Both the position numbers and the translations under genes were made by a program. Under the pieces are notes generated by a model, which saw only the letters and a program-made list of their open reading frames with translations, had not been told where the DNA came from and made no database searches. From CAG-873 sp910578365 (lineage in GTDB: Bacteria; Bacteroidota; Bacteroidia; Bacteroidales; Muribaculaceae): a DNA stretch of 64,000 bases. Every line of letters begins with the position of its first letter. Position 1 is the first letter of the stretch. The DNA lies in contig OX620685.1 in the NCBI GenBank assembly GCA_951635545.1, forward strand, positions 1,240,001 through 1,304,000. Direction: 5' to 3'. This document shows, piece by piece, positions 44,781 to 53,309 of the stretch.

Positions 44781-46505
44781 ATGTCGAAGTCCGGATTACA
44801 TACCTGCCTGCTGCTTACAGCCATGATAATAGCCCTGCTGGCATGCGCCTGCCGACACCACACCGGCGTCGAAAACGCTTGCGCCGTCAAAGCCTCGGTT
44901 CTGGAAAACCTGCGCGCAGACACCACCGCCGATGCCCGGAGATTCTACGCCCGCATCGACTCCTGTCCGCTCAGAAGCGCCCACGACTGCGAGGCATTCT
45001 ACTCGATAGTCAGCGACGCAACCGAATATATGGGCATACATGGAAACAGTCTTGAGGCCTCCATTATAATGCGCAACATCCTCGACATTCTGCTCGAATC
45101 CGACAACCGCACACCGCAGGACACCCACCAGATGCTTACCTTGTACGTGCATCTGGGCTCGCTGTTCACCGATATGGGCATGCCCAACATAGGCATCGAC
45201 TACTACATGACAGGTCTGAAATACTGCCGCGACTCGACATACGACGATTTCAAGGCAATGCTGTGCAACAACATGGGTATTCTGTATGCACAGCGCTCGC
45301 AGGTGGAACGTGCCGAAGAATACTTCCTGAAAGCTCTTGCCATAAACCAGGACAGAAACAACCATCACGCCACATTTATAAACTACGGCAACCTTACAGA
45401 GCTTTATGCCCTGCAGGGCGAAACGCAGAAAGCCCTCGAAACATCGCAGCGAAGCCTCGATTATCTCGACCAAAACAACCACCCCGACCACCTGGCAAGC
45501 ATGCGCATACAGCAGGGTGTGCTATACACCCGACTGAAGCAGTACGACATGGCCCTGATGCGCTTTAACAGTGGCGTGGAGCAATACCGGCAGCTTGCCA
45601 ACGCGCGTGGCGTAATCAACGGCTATCTGCTCATAGCCGAAAACTTTCTGCATTGGGGCTACCCCGACTCGGCAATGGTATATGCGGCGGAAGCTCGCAG
45701 ACTATGCCAGCGACATGTGCGCGACGACGACATGATTAGCGCGCTCAAGACCCTCGCCGAGGTATATCAGGCAAAAAAAATGCACGAAAACGCGCTGCTG
45801 CTGATGAACGAGATGACCGCTCTGAGCGACTCCATACGAAGCACCGAAAACGCGCTGCGCATGGCTAACTGGGAAAACATCAGTTCCGCCATGCTGCCCG
45901 AGTCGGCCCACAGCCACTCGGCCTCCGGCAGCCGGACGACTGTAGCCATGGCCATTGCCGCCGCAATACTCCTTATCATGGCCGTGTCGTACCTTAAACT
46001 GAAGCACAGATACAAACGGCAAATATCCGACGCGGCACACAGCGAGTATGAATATTCGCGAACCCTCAACAAACTCAACCGCGAGCTCACCACTCTGTCG
46101 CTGGAAAAACTGAAACTGCACGAGGGGCTGTCGGAAATCTGCACCGGACTGCGCAGCGTGTTGCTGGAGCTGAACCCGCGCGAAAGCGTCAAACGCGAGA
46201 ATATACGCACTCAGCTCAACCGGCTGAACGCCCTGACAGACTACGATGCCGACGGCGAATTCAAGCTATACTTCGAGCGGGTACACCCGGACTTCTATCG
46301 CAACTTGACTGCGCTCGACACAGAACTTACGGGCCGCGACATGCGTCTGTGCGCCCTGCTATATCTGGGACTCAACACCAAGGAGATAGCCACACTCACC
46401 TATCGCGAGATACGCAGTGTGGAAAGCGCCCGCAACCGCCTGCGCAAAAAGCTCGGGCTGAAACTGACCGACGACCTCACGGCCTATCTGCACTCGCTTG
46501 GCTGA
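44781..46505 (+). CDS. Membrane-bound TPR regulator with LuxR-like C-terminal HTH (paralogue 2)
   Basis: 574 residues, collinear with paralogue 1: a hydrophobic N-terminus with ALLACACRHH (possible lipobox), ENACAVKASVLENLRADTTAD, TPR repeats (NNMGILYAQRSQVERAEEYFLKALAIN), a membrane helix (TVAMAIAAAILLIMAVSYLKL, about 400-420), a coiled-coil ending LTTLSLEKLKLHEGL, and an HTH (LTGRDMRLCALLYLGLNTKEIATLTYREIRSVESARNRLRKKLGL). The HTH is much better conserved between the two than the periplasmic part, which suggests shared DNA targets but different input signals. Its 3' end overlaps folK tail-to-tail by 22 bp. Confidence 0.83.
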   Translation: MSKSGLHTCLLLTAMIIALLACACRHHTGVENACAVKASVLENLRADTTADARRFYARIDSCPLRSAHDCEAFYSIVSDATEYMGIHGNSLEASIIMRNILDILLESDNRTPQDTHQMLTLYVHLGSLFTDMGMPNIGIDYYMTGLKYCRDSTYDDFKAMLCNNMGILYAQRSQVERAEEYFLKALAINQDRNNHHATFINYGNLTELYALQGETQKALETSQRSLDYLDQNNHPDHLASMRIQQGVLYTRLKQYDMALMRFNSGVEQYRQLANARGVINGYLLIAENFLHWGYPDSAMVYAAEARRLCQRHVRDDDMISALKTLAEVYQAKKMHENALLLMNEMTALSDSIRSTENALRMANWENISSAMLPESAHSHSASGSRTTVAMAIAAAILLIMAVSYLKLKHRYKRQISDAAHSEYEYSRTLNKLNRELTTLSLEKLKLHEGLSEICTGLRSVLLELNPRESVKRENIRTQLNRLNALTDYDADGEFKLYFERVHPDFYRNLTALDTELTGRDMRLCALLYLGLNTKEIATLTYREIRSVESARNRLRKKLGLKLTDDLTAYLHSLG

Positions 46506-46933
46506 TTTTCGTCCGGCCATCCGGGCCGCAACTCGCGCAAAGGCCGCATCACGAACTCACGCTCAAGCATGCGCGGATGCGGCAGCACAAGACGGGCGCT
46601 AACCATGCGGAGCGAATCGATAAGTATTATATCTATATCAATCTCGCGGTCGCGGTAGCTGCCGTCGGCATTACGGTGCGGCATCGACGATATACTGCGC
46701 TCAATGGCCTGCAGAGCGTCCAGAAGGGCCTCAGGAGCCATTTGAGGCAGCTGCAGGTCCATTCCTATATTCATAAACGGAAACGGCGAGGAGAAGCCCC
46801 ACGGAGGCGTTTCTACAGGACTGCTCACACGCCACTCCGCCGGCTGCAGAATATCGACAATCAAGGCGACCGCCCGCTCAATAAGAGCGCGGCGGTCGCC
46901 TTGATTACTTCCTATATTCAGATGTACGAGCAT
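46484..46933 (-). CDS. folK: 2-amino-4-hydroxy-6-hydroxymethyldihydropteridine pyrophosphokinase
   Basis: 149 residues. It transfers pyrophosphate from ATP to the pterin in folate synthesis. Seen: VHLNIGSNQGDRRALIERAVALI at the N-terminus, VETPPWGFSSPFPFMNIGMDLQL and the signature SYRDREIDIDIILIDSLRM with the metal-binding aspartates, then VLPHPRMLEREFVMRPLREL. Short but complete. The stop overlaps the end of the convergent TPR-HTH gene. infB ends 40 bp upstream on the same strand. Confidence 0.94.
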   Translation of the reverse strand: MLVHLNIGSNQGDRRALIERAVALIVDILQPAEWRVSSPVETPPWGFSSPFPFMNIGMDLQLPQMAPEALLDALQAIERSISSMPHRNADGSYRDREIDIDIILIDSLRMVSARLVLPHPRMLEREFVMRPLRELRPGWPDENQPSECR

Positions 46934-46973
46934 CTTTATTACATATTTAAGGCATATCAGCCTTCACTGCACA

Positions 46974-49900
46974 TCAGAGGCTACGGCTTACCTCTACTTC
47001 CTCGAAGCCCTCGATAAAGTCGCCTACCTTGATGTCGTTGTAGCCCTGGATGCTCAGACCGCAGTCGTAGCCCGAAGCCACTTCCTTGACATCGTCCTTG
47101 AAGCGCTTGAGCGAGCCAAGTTCGCCGGTGTAGCGTACAATACCCTCGCGGATAAGGCGTACCTTGCTGCCTCGCTTGATTTTGCCCTCGCGCACCATAC
47201 AGCCGGCGATAGTTCCGACCTTGCTGATGTGATAGGTTTCGAGAATCTCGGCAGTACCGGTGACTTCCTCCTTGATTTCGGGGGCGAGCATGCCTGCCAT
47301 TGCATCCTTGACTTCCTCGATTGCCTGGTAGATAACCGAATAGAGGCGGATTTCAACGCCGTCGCGCTCAGCGGCACGGCGTGCGGCCAGCGACGGACGC
47401 ACCTGGAAACCTATGATGATGGCATCGGATGCGGCAGCCAGAGTAACATCGCTCTCCGAAATCTCGCCCACAGCCTTGTGGAGCACGTTGACCTGGATTT
47501 CCTCGGTAGAGAGCTTTATGAGCGAATCGCTCAGAGCCTCGATTGAGCCGTCCACGTCGCCCTTGACAATGATATTAAGCTCCTGGAAGTTGCCGATAGC
47601 GCGACGGCGACCGATATCTTCCAGAGTGAGAATCTTGGTGGTGCGCAGTCCCTGCTCGCGCTGCAGCTGCATGCGCTTGTTGGCTATTTCGCGGGCTTCC
47701 TGCTCAGAGTCGAGCACATTGAATGTGTCGCCTGCGGTAGGTGCGCCGTTCAGGCCCAGAATCAGCGCCGGAGTGGCCGGACCGGCCTCCTTGATACGCT
47801 GGTCACGCTCGTTGAACATTGCCTTAACCTTGCCGAAGTGATTGCCGGCCAGTACTATGTCGCCTACACGCAGGGTTCCGTTTTGTACCAGTACATTTGC
47901 CACATAACCGCGACCCTTGTCGAGGGTCGACTCAATGATGGCTCCGGTGGCGTTGCGGTTCGGATTAGCCTTGAGTTCGAGCATTTCCGCCTCAAGAAGC
48001 ACCTTCTCCATAAGTTCCTCAACACCAATACCCTTCTTGGCCGAAATATCCTGGCTTTGGTACTTGCCGCCCCACTCTTCCACCAGATAGTTCATAGCGG
48101 CGAGTTCCTCCTTGATTTTATCGGGGTTGGCATGCGGCTTATCGATTTTGTTGATTGCAAACACAATAGGCACACCGGCAGCCGAAGCGTGGTTGATGGC
48201 CTCGACGGTCTGCGGCATCACGGAGTCGTCGGCTGCCACAATGATGATACATATATCGGTTACCTTGGCACCGCGGGCACGCATGGCGGTAAATGCCTCA
48301 TGGCCCGGAGTGTCGAGGAAGGTTATGTGGCGTCCGTCGGCCAGCTGCACACTGTACGAACCTATGTGCTGGGTTATACCGCCTGCCTCGCCGGCGATTA
48401 CGTTGGCGTGGCGGATATAGTCGAGCAGCGAAGTCTTGCCGTGGTCGACGTGACCCATTACGGTCACAACCGGCGGACGGCTGACCAGATCTGACTCGTC
48501 GTCGGCCTCCTGTGCTATGGCATCGGCCACTTCGGCGCTGACGTACTCGGTCTTGAAGCCGAATTCTTCGGCCACGATGTTGATGGTTTCAGCGTCAAGG
48601 CGCTGGTTGATCGACACCATCACGCCGATGTTCATACATGTGGCAATAACGTTGTTGACAGGTACATCCATCATCACAGCCAAGTCGTTGGCGGTAACGA
48701 ATTCGGTAAGTTTCAGCACCTTGCTTTCCGCCTGTTCGGCGCGTGCGGCTTCGCGTTCGCGGTTGGCGTTGGCTTCTCGCTTCTCCTTGCGCCATTTGGC
48801 GCCCTTCTTCAACGCCTTGTCCTTGGAAGTAAGGCGGGCAAGAGTTTCCTTTACCTGCTTCTGTACGTCTTCCTCGCTTACCTCTACATGCTGCGGAGCG
48901 GGTTTTCGCGAAGCGTTTCGGTCTTTGCGGGCATTGCGTCCGCCACCGTTCTGACTCTGAGCGCCGCCATTGCGGCCCTGGCCGTTCTGAGCGCCGCCGT
49001 TGCCGCCGTTATTACGTCCGCCACGGCTGTCGGTTCCTTCGCGACCGGCTTTTTCGACGTCGACTTTCTCCTTTCCGCCAATACGACGGCGTTTGCGACG
49101 GTCGCCGGCCGCCTGAGCGCCTTGTCCGGCAGCGGTACCGTTCTGGGCACCACGTCCTCCGCCGCGGCGGTCGTTGGATTTCTTTTTGGGGCGAGTCGAC
49201 TGATTGAGGGCGTCAAGGTCGATTTTGCCTACAATGTTAAGACTGGGACCTGCAACTGTGCGCTCGGGCACAAATACTTCGGGGTCCTTGGCAGGCTGCT
49301 GCGCAGGCGTCTGAGGCTGCTGTTCGGCAGTCGCGTTCTGCTTTTCGGGTTTTACTTCCAAATTGGATTGATTAGTTGAAGTAGTAGATTTAGTATCGCT
49401 GTCCTGAACCGGAGTCTGCCGGGCAGGCTTTGGTTCTTCGGGCTTGGGTGTTTCCTTTACTGGTTGCGGTGCAGGGGCATGTGCCGGTGCCGAAGTTTCG
49501 GCACACCGGGCTTTTGGAGCTTCCTGAGTTTCGGTTTTAGGCTCGCTCTGCGCCGCAGCTGCAGCGGGTTTGTCGTCGGCCTTCAGCTCGGGCTTAGCCA
49601 CAGGTTCGGCTTTGACCTCGGCTTTCGGGGCTTCGGACACAACTGGCTTGCGCACAGGCATGCCGTTTTTGTCGAGCTCGATTTTACCTAAAATACGCGG
49701 CTTATTGGCTTCTGATTTGAGTCTAACAGGCTCGGCTGCAGCGGGGTCGGTTGTGGTCTGCGCTTTGGCACGCTGCTCGCCGCGACGCTCGATAGCGCTG
49801 GCGGAGCGTTTCTTTATGTCTTTGTCCTGACTGAACTCCTTGGTCAGCAAAGCCACCACGGAGTCGTCGACACGTGTGTTCGGACTTACATTGTCGTCGA

Positions 49901-49991
49901 TTTGTATATTTTTTTTGTGCAGGAAGTCAATCACCGTGGTCAGAGCCACGTTGAGGTCCTTTGCTACAGTGCTTATCTTTGTTTTCGCCAT
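46974..49991 (-). CDS. infB: Translation initiation factor IF-2
   Basis: 1005 residues. GTPase that places fMet-tRNA on the 30S subunit and drives subunit joining. The short IF2_N module (MAKTKISTVAKDLNVALTTVIDFLHKKNI) is followed by a long low-complexity linker (residues about 80-370) rich in Ala/Pro/Glu/Lys and then Gly/Asn/Arg/Gln. A second IF2_N-like region (LTEFVTANDLAVMMDVPVNNVIATCMNIG) precedes the G domain: GHVDHGKTS (about residue 512), GGITQHIG, DTPGHEAF and NKID. The domain II-IV regions end at EGFEEVEVSRSL. It is the last gene of the rimP-nusA-infB operon; the gap to nusA holds a palindromic repeat. Confidence 0.98.
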   Translation of the reverse strand: MAKTKISTVAKDLNVALTTVIDFLHKKNIQIDDNVSPNTRVDDSVVALLTKEFSQDKDIKKRSASAIERRGEQRAKAQTTTDPAAAEPVRLKSEANKPRILGKIELDKNGMPVRKPVVSEAPKAEVKAEPVAKPELKADDKPAAAAAQSEPKTETQEAPKARCAETSAPAHAPAPQPVKETPKPEEPKPARQTPVQDSDTKSTTSTNQSNLEVKPEKQNATAEQQPQTPAQQPAKDPEVFVPERTVAGPSLNIVGKIDLDALNQSTRPKKKSNDRRGGGRGAQNGTAAGQGAQAAGDRRKRRRIGGKEKVDVEKAGREGTDSRGGRNNGGNGGAQNGQGRNGGAQSQNGGGRNARKDRNASRKPAPQHVEVSEEDVQKQVKETLARLTSKDKALKKGAKWRKEKREANANREREAARAEQAESKVLKLTEFVTANDLAVMMDVPVNNVIATCMNIGVMVSINQRLDAETINIVAEEFGFKTEYVSAEVADAIAQEADDESDLVSRPPVVTVMGHVDHGKTSLLDYIRHANVIAGEAGGITQHIGSYSVQLADGRHITFLDTPGHEAFTAMRARGAKVTDICIIIVAADDSVMPQTVEAINHASAAGVPIVFAINKIDKPHANPDKIKEELAAMNYLVEEWGGKYQSQDISAKKGIGVEELMEKVLLEAEMLELKANPNRNATGAIIESTLDKGRGYVANVLVQNGTLRVGDIVLAGNHFGKVKAMFNERDQRIKEAGPATPALILGLNGAPTAGDTFNVLDSEQEAREIANKRMQLQREQGLRTTKILTLEDIGRRRAIGNFQELNIIVKGDVDGSIEALSDSLIKLSTEEIQVNVLHKAVGEISESDVTLAAASDAIIIGFQVRPSLAARRAAERDGVEIRLYSVIYQAIEEVKDAMAGMLAPEIKEEVTGTAEILETYHISKVGTIAGCMVREGKIKRGSKVRLIREGIVRYTGELGSLKRFKDDVKEVASGYDCGLSIQGYNDIKVGDFIEGFEEVEVSRSL

Positions 49992-50068
49992 ATAAGTCGG
50001 TGGAGCTTCGTTAATGAATTGTTAAAGGTTAAAAGTTTAACGGGCCCGGCGAGCCGTGTGCCGGCTCA

Positions 50069-50116
50069 TGCCGTCCGGAGAATATTGCGGAGGCCCGTAC
50101 AGCCTCCGCTCCGGGA
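50069..50116. repeat. Probable partial copy of the palindromic element between nusA and infB
   Basis: ATGCCGTCCGG (50069-50079), then GCGGAGGC (50087-50094), loop CCGTACA, GCCTCCGC (50102-50109) and CTCCGGG. This follows the order of the right part of copy A read on the other strand (ATGCCATCCG, GTGGAGGC, GCCTCCAC, TCCGGGG). The outer half is missing. Confidence 0.5.
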
Positions 50117-50123
50117 GTGGAGA

Positions 50124-51380
50124 TTAATCCTCGAACTCGGCCTTGAGCACCTCGATTACGTGGTCGACGGTGTCTTCCTCAAGGTCGGCCTTCTCAATGA
50201 GGTCCTCGCGTTTGGCGTTGAGTACGCCTTTGGCGGTGACACAGCCGATGTTCTTGAGCGCGTCGATTACCCACTCGTCGATTTCGTCCTTGAACTCGTC
50301 GAGGTAGATGTCTTCATCGAAGCTTTCCTCGCTGTCGCGGTATACGTCGATGGTGTATCCGGTAAGCATCGAGGCGAGTTTGATATTGAGGCCGTTCTTG
50401 CCGATAGCCAGCGACACCTCTTCGGGGCGCAGGAATACTTCGGCTTTCTTTTCCTCCTCGTCGAGGCGGATTGACGATACACGTGCGGGCGAGAGGGCAC
50501 GTTGTATGAACAGCGATGGATTTGAAGTGAAGTTGATTACGTCGATGTTCTCGTTGCGGAGTTCACGCACTATGCCATGGATACGCGAGCCTTTCACACC
50601 CACACAGGCACCTACCGGGTCGATACGGTCGTCGTACGATTCTACGGCAATCTTGGCACGCTCGCCCGGTATGCGGGCCACGGCGCGAATGTTGATGAGG
50701 CCGTCGTGGATTTCGGGTACTTCGAGCTCGAACAGGCGGCGCAGGAACTGCTCGTTGGTACGGCTTACGGTAATCTTGGGGTTGTTGTTCTTGTTGTCGA
50801 CATTGGCAATTACAGCGCGTACGGTTTCGCCTTTGCGGAAGAAATCGCCGGGAATTGATTCGCTCTTGGGCAGGAGCAGTTCGTTGTTGTCGGAGTCGAC
50901 CAGCAGGGTTTCTTTCGACCAGGTCTGGTATACTTCGCCGCTTACAAGCTCGCCCTCGAGTTCTTTAAACTTGGCATACATGGCTTCTTTCTGGAGGTCG
51001 AGAATCTTCGACTGCAGGGTCTGGCGCAGGGTGAGGATAGCGCGTCGGCCGAACTTCTCGAAGAAAATTTCCTTAGTGTGTTCCTCGCCCACCTCAGCGT
51101 CGGGGTCGTCGTCTTCACGGGCGTCGGAGAGCGAAATCTCGAGATTGGGGTTCTCCACTTCGCCGTCGGGCACTACGGTGAGGTTTTGGAAAATCTGCAC
51201 GTCGCCCTTGTCGGGGTTGAGAATCACGTCGAGATTTTCGTCTGTGCCGAACATCTTGGCAAGCACGTTGCGGAACGATTCTTCAAGCACGCTGATCATT
51301 GTGGTCTTGTCGATGTTTTTGAGTTCTTTGAACTCGGCAAACTGCTCGACCATGTTCGGGGTAGCTTCTTTCTTGGCCAT
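50124..51380 (-). CDS. nusA: Transcription termination/antitermination factor NusA
   Basis: 418 residues. It binds RNA polymerase and nascent RNA to modulate pausing, termination and antitermination. Seen: an N-terminal NusA domain (MVEQFAEFKELKNIDKTTMISVLEESFRNVLAKMFG), an S1 domain (about residues 135-205), KH domains with VGACVGVKGSRIHGIVREL and VSLAIGKNGLNIKLASMLTGY, and an acidic C-terminal helical segment (EDLIEKADLEEDTVDHVIEVL). It lacks the repeated acidic domains of the E. coli protein. It follows rimP by 22 bp. Confidence 0.97.
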   Translation of the reverse strand: MAKKEATPNMVEQFAEFKELKNIDKTTMISVLEESFRNVLAKMFGTDENLDVILNPDKGDVQIFQNLTVVPDGEVENPNLEISLSDAREDDDPDAEVGEEHTKEIFFEKFGRRAILTLRQTLQSKILDLQKEAMYAKFKELEGELVSGEVYQTWSKETLLVDSDNNELLLPKSESIPGDFFRKGETVRAVIANVDNKNNNPKITVSRTNEQFLRRLFELEVPEIHDGLINIRAVARIPGERAKIAVESYDDRIDPVGACVGVKGSRIHGIVRELRNENIDVINFTSNPSLFIQRALSPARVSSIRLDEEEKKAEVFLRPEEVSLAIGKNGLNIKLASMLTGYTIDVYRDSEESFDEDIYLDEFKDEIDEWVIDALKNIGCVTAKGVLNAKREDLIEKADLEEDTVDHVIEVLKAEFED

Positions 51381-51402
51381 ATATTGTCAGATTTTATAAT
51401 TA

Positions 51403-51879
51403 TCAGAATGATATTAGATATTTAACTGATTTGCAGTCGGTGAAAGCGAATGTTTCGGGCTGCATCTCCACTGTCGGACGCTTGGCTCCCGGTGTCTTGA
51501 CCTTTACGGGCACTTCAATAGTGAAGGCGTCGTCGCTGTCGCTCACCTGCACCAGGGTGCCGCGCAGCTTGCGGCCGTCGCGGGTGAGTACTTCGACTTC
51601 GTTGCCGATATTCTTCACATACTGGCCCTTGACTTTGAATGGAGCTGTGAGCCCGGCACTGCCTACCTCGAGGGTGTAGTCTTCGATATCGCGGTCGAAA
51701 GCCGACTCGATTTTGCGCGTGATTGCCGCGCAGGTATCTATGTCGATACCCGATGTAGAGTCAAGCTCCACAACGATATCGTTCGTAGCCGACACTTTTA
51801 TTTCTACCACAAACATGTCGGTGCCTTCGATTGCAGCCTCTACGGTGGATTTCAGTAATTCCTTGTCAATCATTTTCAA
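51403..51879 (-). CDS. rimP: Ribosome maturation factor RimP
   Basis: 158 residues. Needed for 30S maturation. Seen: MFVVEIKVSATNDIVVELDSTSGIDIDTCAAITRKIE and the family core DYTLEVGSAGLTAPFKVKGQYVKNIGNEVEV, followed by the C-terminal SH3-like domain (LRGTLVQVSDSDDAFTIEVPVKV). ATG at 51879 (MKMIDKELL); the second ATG at 51873 is also possible. It heads the classic rimP-nusA-infB operon. Confidence 0.95.
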   Translation of the reverse strand: MKMIDKELLKSTVEAAIEGTDMFVVEIKVSATNDIVVELDSTSGIDIDTCAAITRKIESAFDRDIEDYTLEVGSAGLTAPFKVKGQYVKNIGNEVEVLTRDGRKLRGTLVQVSDSDDAFTIEVPVKVKTPGAKRPTVEMQPETFAFTDCKSVKYLISF

Positions 51880-51894
51880 TATTTATATACAAAG

Positions 51895-51920
51895 CGGAGG
51901 GGGCACTGTTGCCCCCTCCG
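51895..51920 (-). promoter_or_regulatory. Leader stem-loop upstream of rimP (possible attenuator)
   Basis: CGGAGGGGGCA (51895-51905), tetraloop, TGCCCCCTCCG (51910-51920): a perfect 11-bp stem. On the minus strand it is followed by CTTTGTATATAAAT. It lies between the predicted promoter (51933-51964) and the rimP start. Confidence 0.55.
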
Positions 51921-51932
51921 GTTCGAGTACTG

Positions 51933-51964
51933 CAAAATTAATAATAATTTGCCGAATATGCAAG
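51933..51964 (-). promoter_or_regulatory. Promoter of rimP-nusA-infB
   Basis: Minus strand: CTTG (51961-51964), 20 bp, TAATTTTG (51933-51940). Confidence 0.6.
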
Positions 51965-52020
51965 TATTATCCGGCCCGTGGTAGCTTAGAACCGTAAAGC
52001 CGTACAATATTTAAATTTAT

Positions 52021-52848
52021 TTAATTTCTTTTATATAAAGTTAGCAGCTCGGCCACTGTACGCGCCAGCAAAAACACTGTCGCCATGCTCAGTACTATCA
52101 GCGCCGAGCAAGGCACATCAATCAGTGTGCCGGCCATTAGACCGGCCACCGAGGTCAGCAAGGATATAACCATGCTCCAGAGCATCATCGGACCGAAGCG
52201 GCGGCACCATATCTCGGCGGTCATCATAGGCAGCGACAGCATGCTCATAAGCAGCATTACGCCCACCAGGCGTATTGTCAGCACTATGCACACGGCCACA
52301 AGCACCGTCATGGTGTAGGTGATGTAGCGTACGGGCAGGCCGCTGACTCGGGCAAAGTCGCGGTCGAAGGCGCAGGCCACTATCATTTTGTAACGCCTCA
52401 GGAAAAAGAGGCCTAACACGGCGGTGTAGAGCGCAAACACCAGCAGGTCGGACGAATTGATTGTGAGGATGTTGCCGAACAGAAACGAGTTCAGTTCCGG
52501 CACGTATCCCGGAGTGAGGAACACAAACAGCACACCTACGGCCATGCCCAGGGCCCATATCACGGCTATGGCCGAGTCCTCGCGAATACGGAAGCGGCTC
52601 GATGCCCACTCTACCCCCAACGACGATACCACCGCCACTGCTGCCGCCATGGCCACCGGACTGACTCCGAGAAAGTAGCCCAGACCAAGACCGCCGAAGC
52701 AGGCATGCGTAACTCCACCGCTTATAGCCACCAGACGGCGCGATATTATATAGGTGCCGATGGCTGCGGCGCATATGCTGATAAGTATTACGCCCGCTAT
52801 GGCGTAGCGGAAGAAGTCGTATTGCAGGTATGTAGTTATTTCGCTCAT
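52021..52848 (-). CDS. Metal (zinc/manganese/iron) ABC transporter permease
   Basis: 275 residues, ABC-3 family inner-membrane permease of ZnuB/TroC type, with seven to eight predicted helices (FFRYAIAGVILISICAAAIGTYIIS, LVVFALYTAVLGLFFL-like, LTIRLVGVMLLMSMLSLPMMTAEIW). GGVTHACFGGLGLGYFLG (about residues 38-56) and RLVGVMLLMSMLSLPMM are conserved parts of the family that line the metal path. The ATPase and binding protein are not adjacent, so the substrate cannot be fixed. It is on the same strand after the 52881-53309 gene and aroA. Confidence 0.88.
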   Translation of the reverse strand: MSEITTYLQYDFFRYAIAGVILISICAAAIGTYIISRRLVAISGGVTHACFGGLGLGYFLGVSPVAMAAAVAVVSSLGVEWASSRFRIREDSAIAVIWALGMAVGVLFVFLTPGYVPELNSFLFGNILTINSSDLLVFALYTAVLGLFFLRRYKMIVACAFDRDFARVSGLPVRYITYTMTVLVAVCIVLTIRLVGVMLLMSMLSLPMMTAEIWCRRFGPMMLWSMVISLLTSVAGLMAGTLIDVPCSALIVLSMATVFLLARTVAELLTLYKRN

Positions 52849-52880
52849 TTCTTTGTATATATGAAACTCTGCCGTGGCTG

Positions 52881-53309
52881 CTATCGCGAGCGCCTGTGCT
52901 CGTCGATAAGCATTATGAATTCGTCGCGGACGTCGTCGGGCAGGTTTATGCCACGTAGCTGTATGCTGCGGCCCCAGCCGGCAAGGTCGTCGGGCAGCAG
53001 GGTCTGAAGTATGTCGCGGAACTCGTCTTTTTCGTCCTCGGTGTATTCATGGGCTTTACGGCCCGCGAAGCGGTCGAGTTCTTCGTCTTCGTAATATTCA
53101 ATGCCCTCGGAGAGCGCAGTCAGCAGCGAGTCGCGCTCACAACTGTAGTGCTGTCCGCAGCACTCCTCGTCGCTGTCAGCGACAGTGCTGTCAGAGTCGG
53201 CCACAGGTTCTGTAACATCGCTCTGTTCAGGTGTCTGCCTGCGGTCGAGCAACCACAGCAGGCCTCCCACCACAACCAGTGCGGCTAATATGATGGCGGC
53301 AACCTGCAT
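52881..53309 (-). CDS. Small single-helix anchored protein of unknown function
   Basis: 142 residues: an N-terminal membrane helix (VAAIILAALVVVGGLLWLL), an acidic linker with EECCGQHYSCERDSLLTALSEGIEYYEDEELDRFAGRK, then a helical domain (EYTEDEKDEFRDILQTLLPDDLAGWGRSIQLRGINLPDDVRDEFIMLI). The Cys-Cys...Cys cluster suggests metal binding or a disulfide. Its stop is 32 bp before the metal permease, and its start overlaps the aroA stop by 1 nt. Conserved neighbours of this kind occur in Bacteroidales, but I know no function. Confidence 0.75.
   Translation of the reverse strand: MQVAAIILAALVVVGGLLWLLDRRQTPEQSDVTEPVADSDSTVADSDEECCGQHYSCERDSLLTALSEGIEYYEDEELDRFAGRKAHEYTEDEKDEFRDILQTLLPDDLAGWGRSIQLRGINLPDDVRDEFIMLIDEHRRSR

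Noticed and set aside
51895..51920. Another copy of the 91/36-bp palindromic family
   Set aside because: It shares only a GG-GGC/GCC-CC look; the arms and spacing differ from the family core, and it is better explained as a leader or terminator stem.
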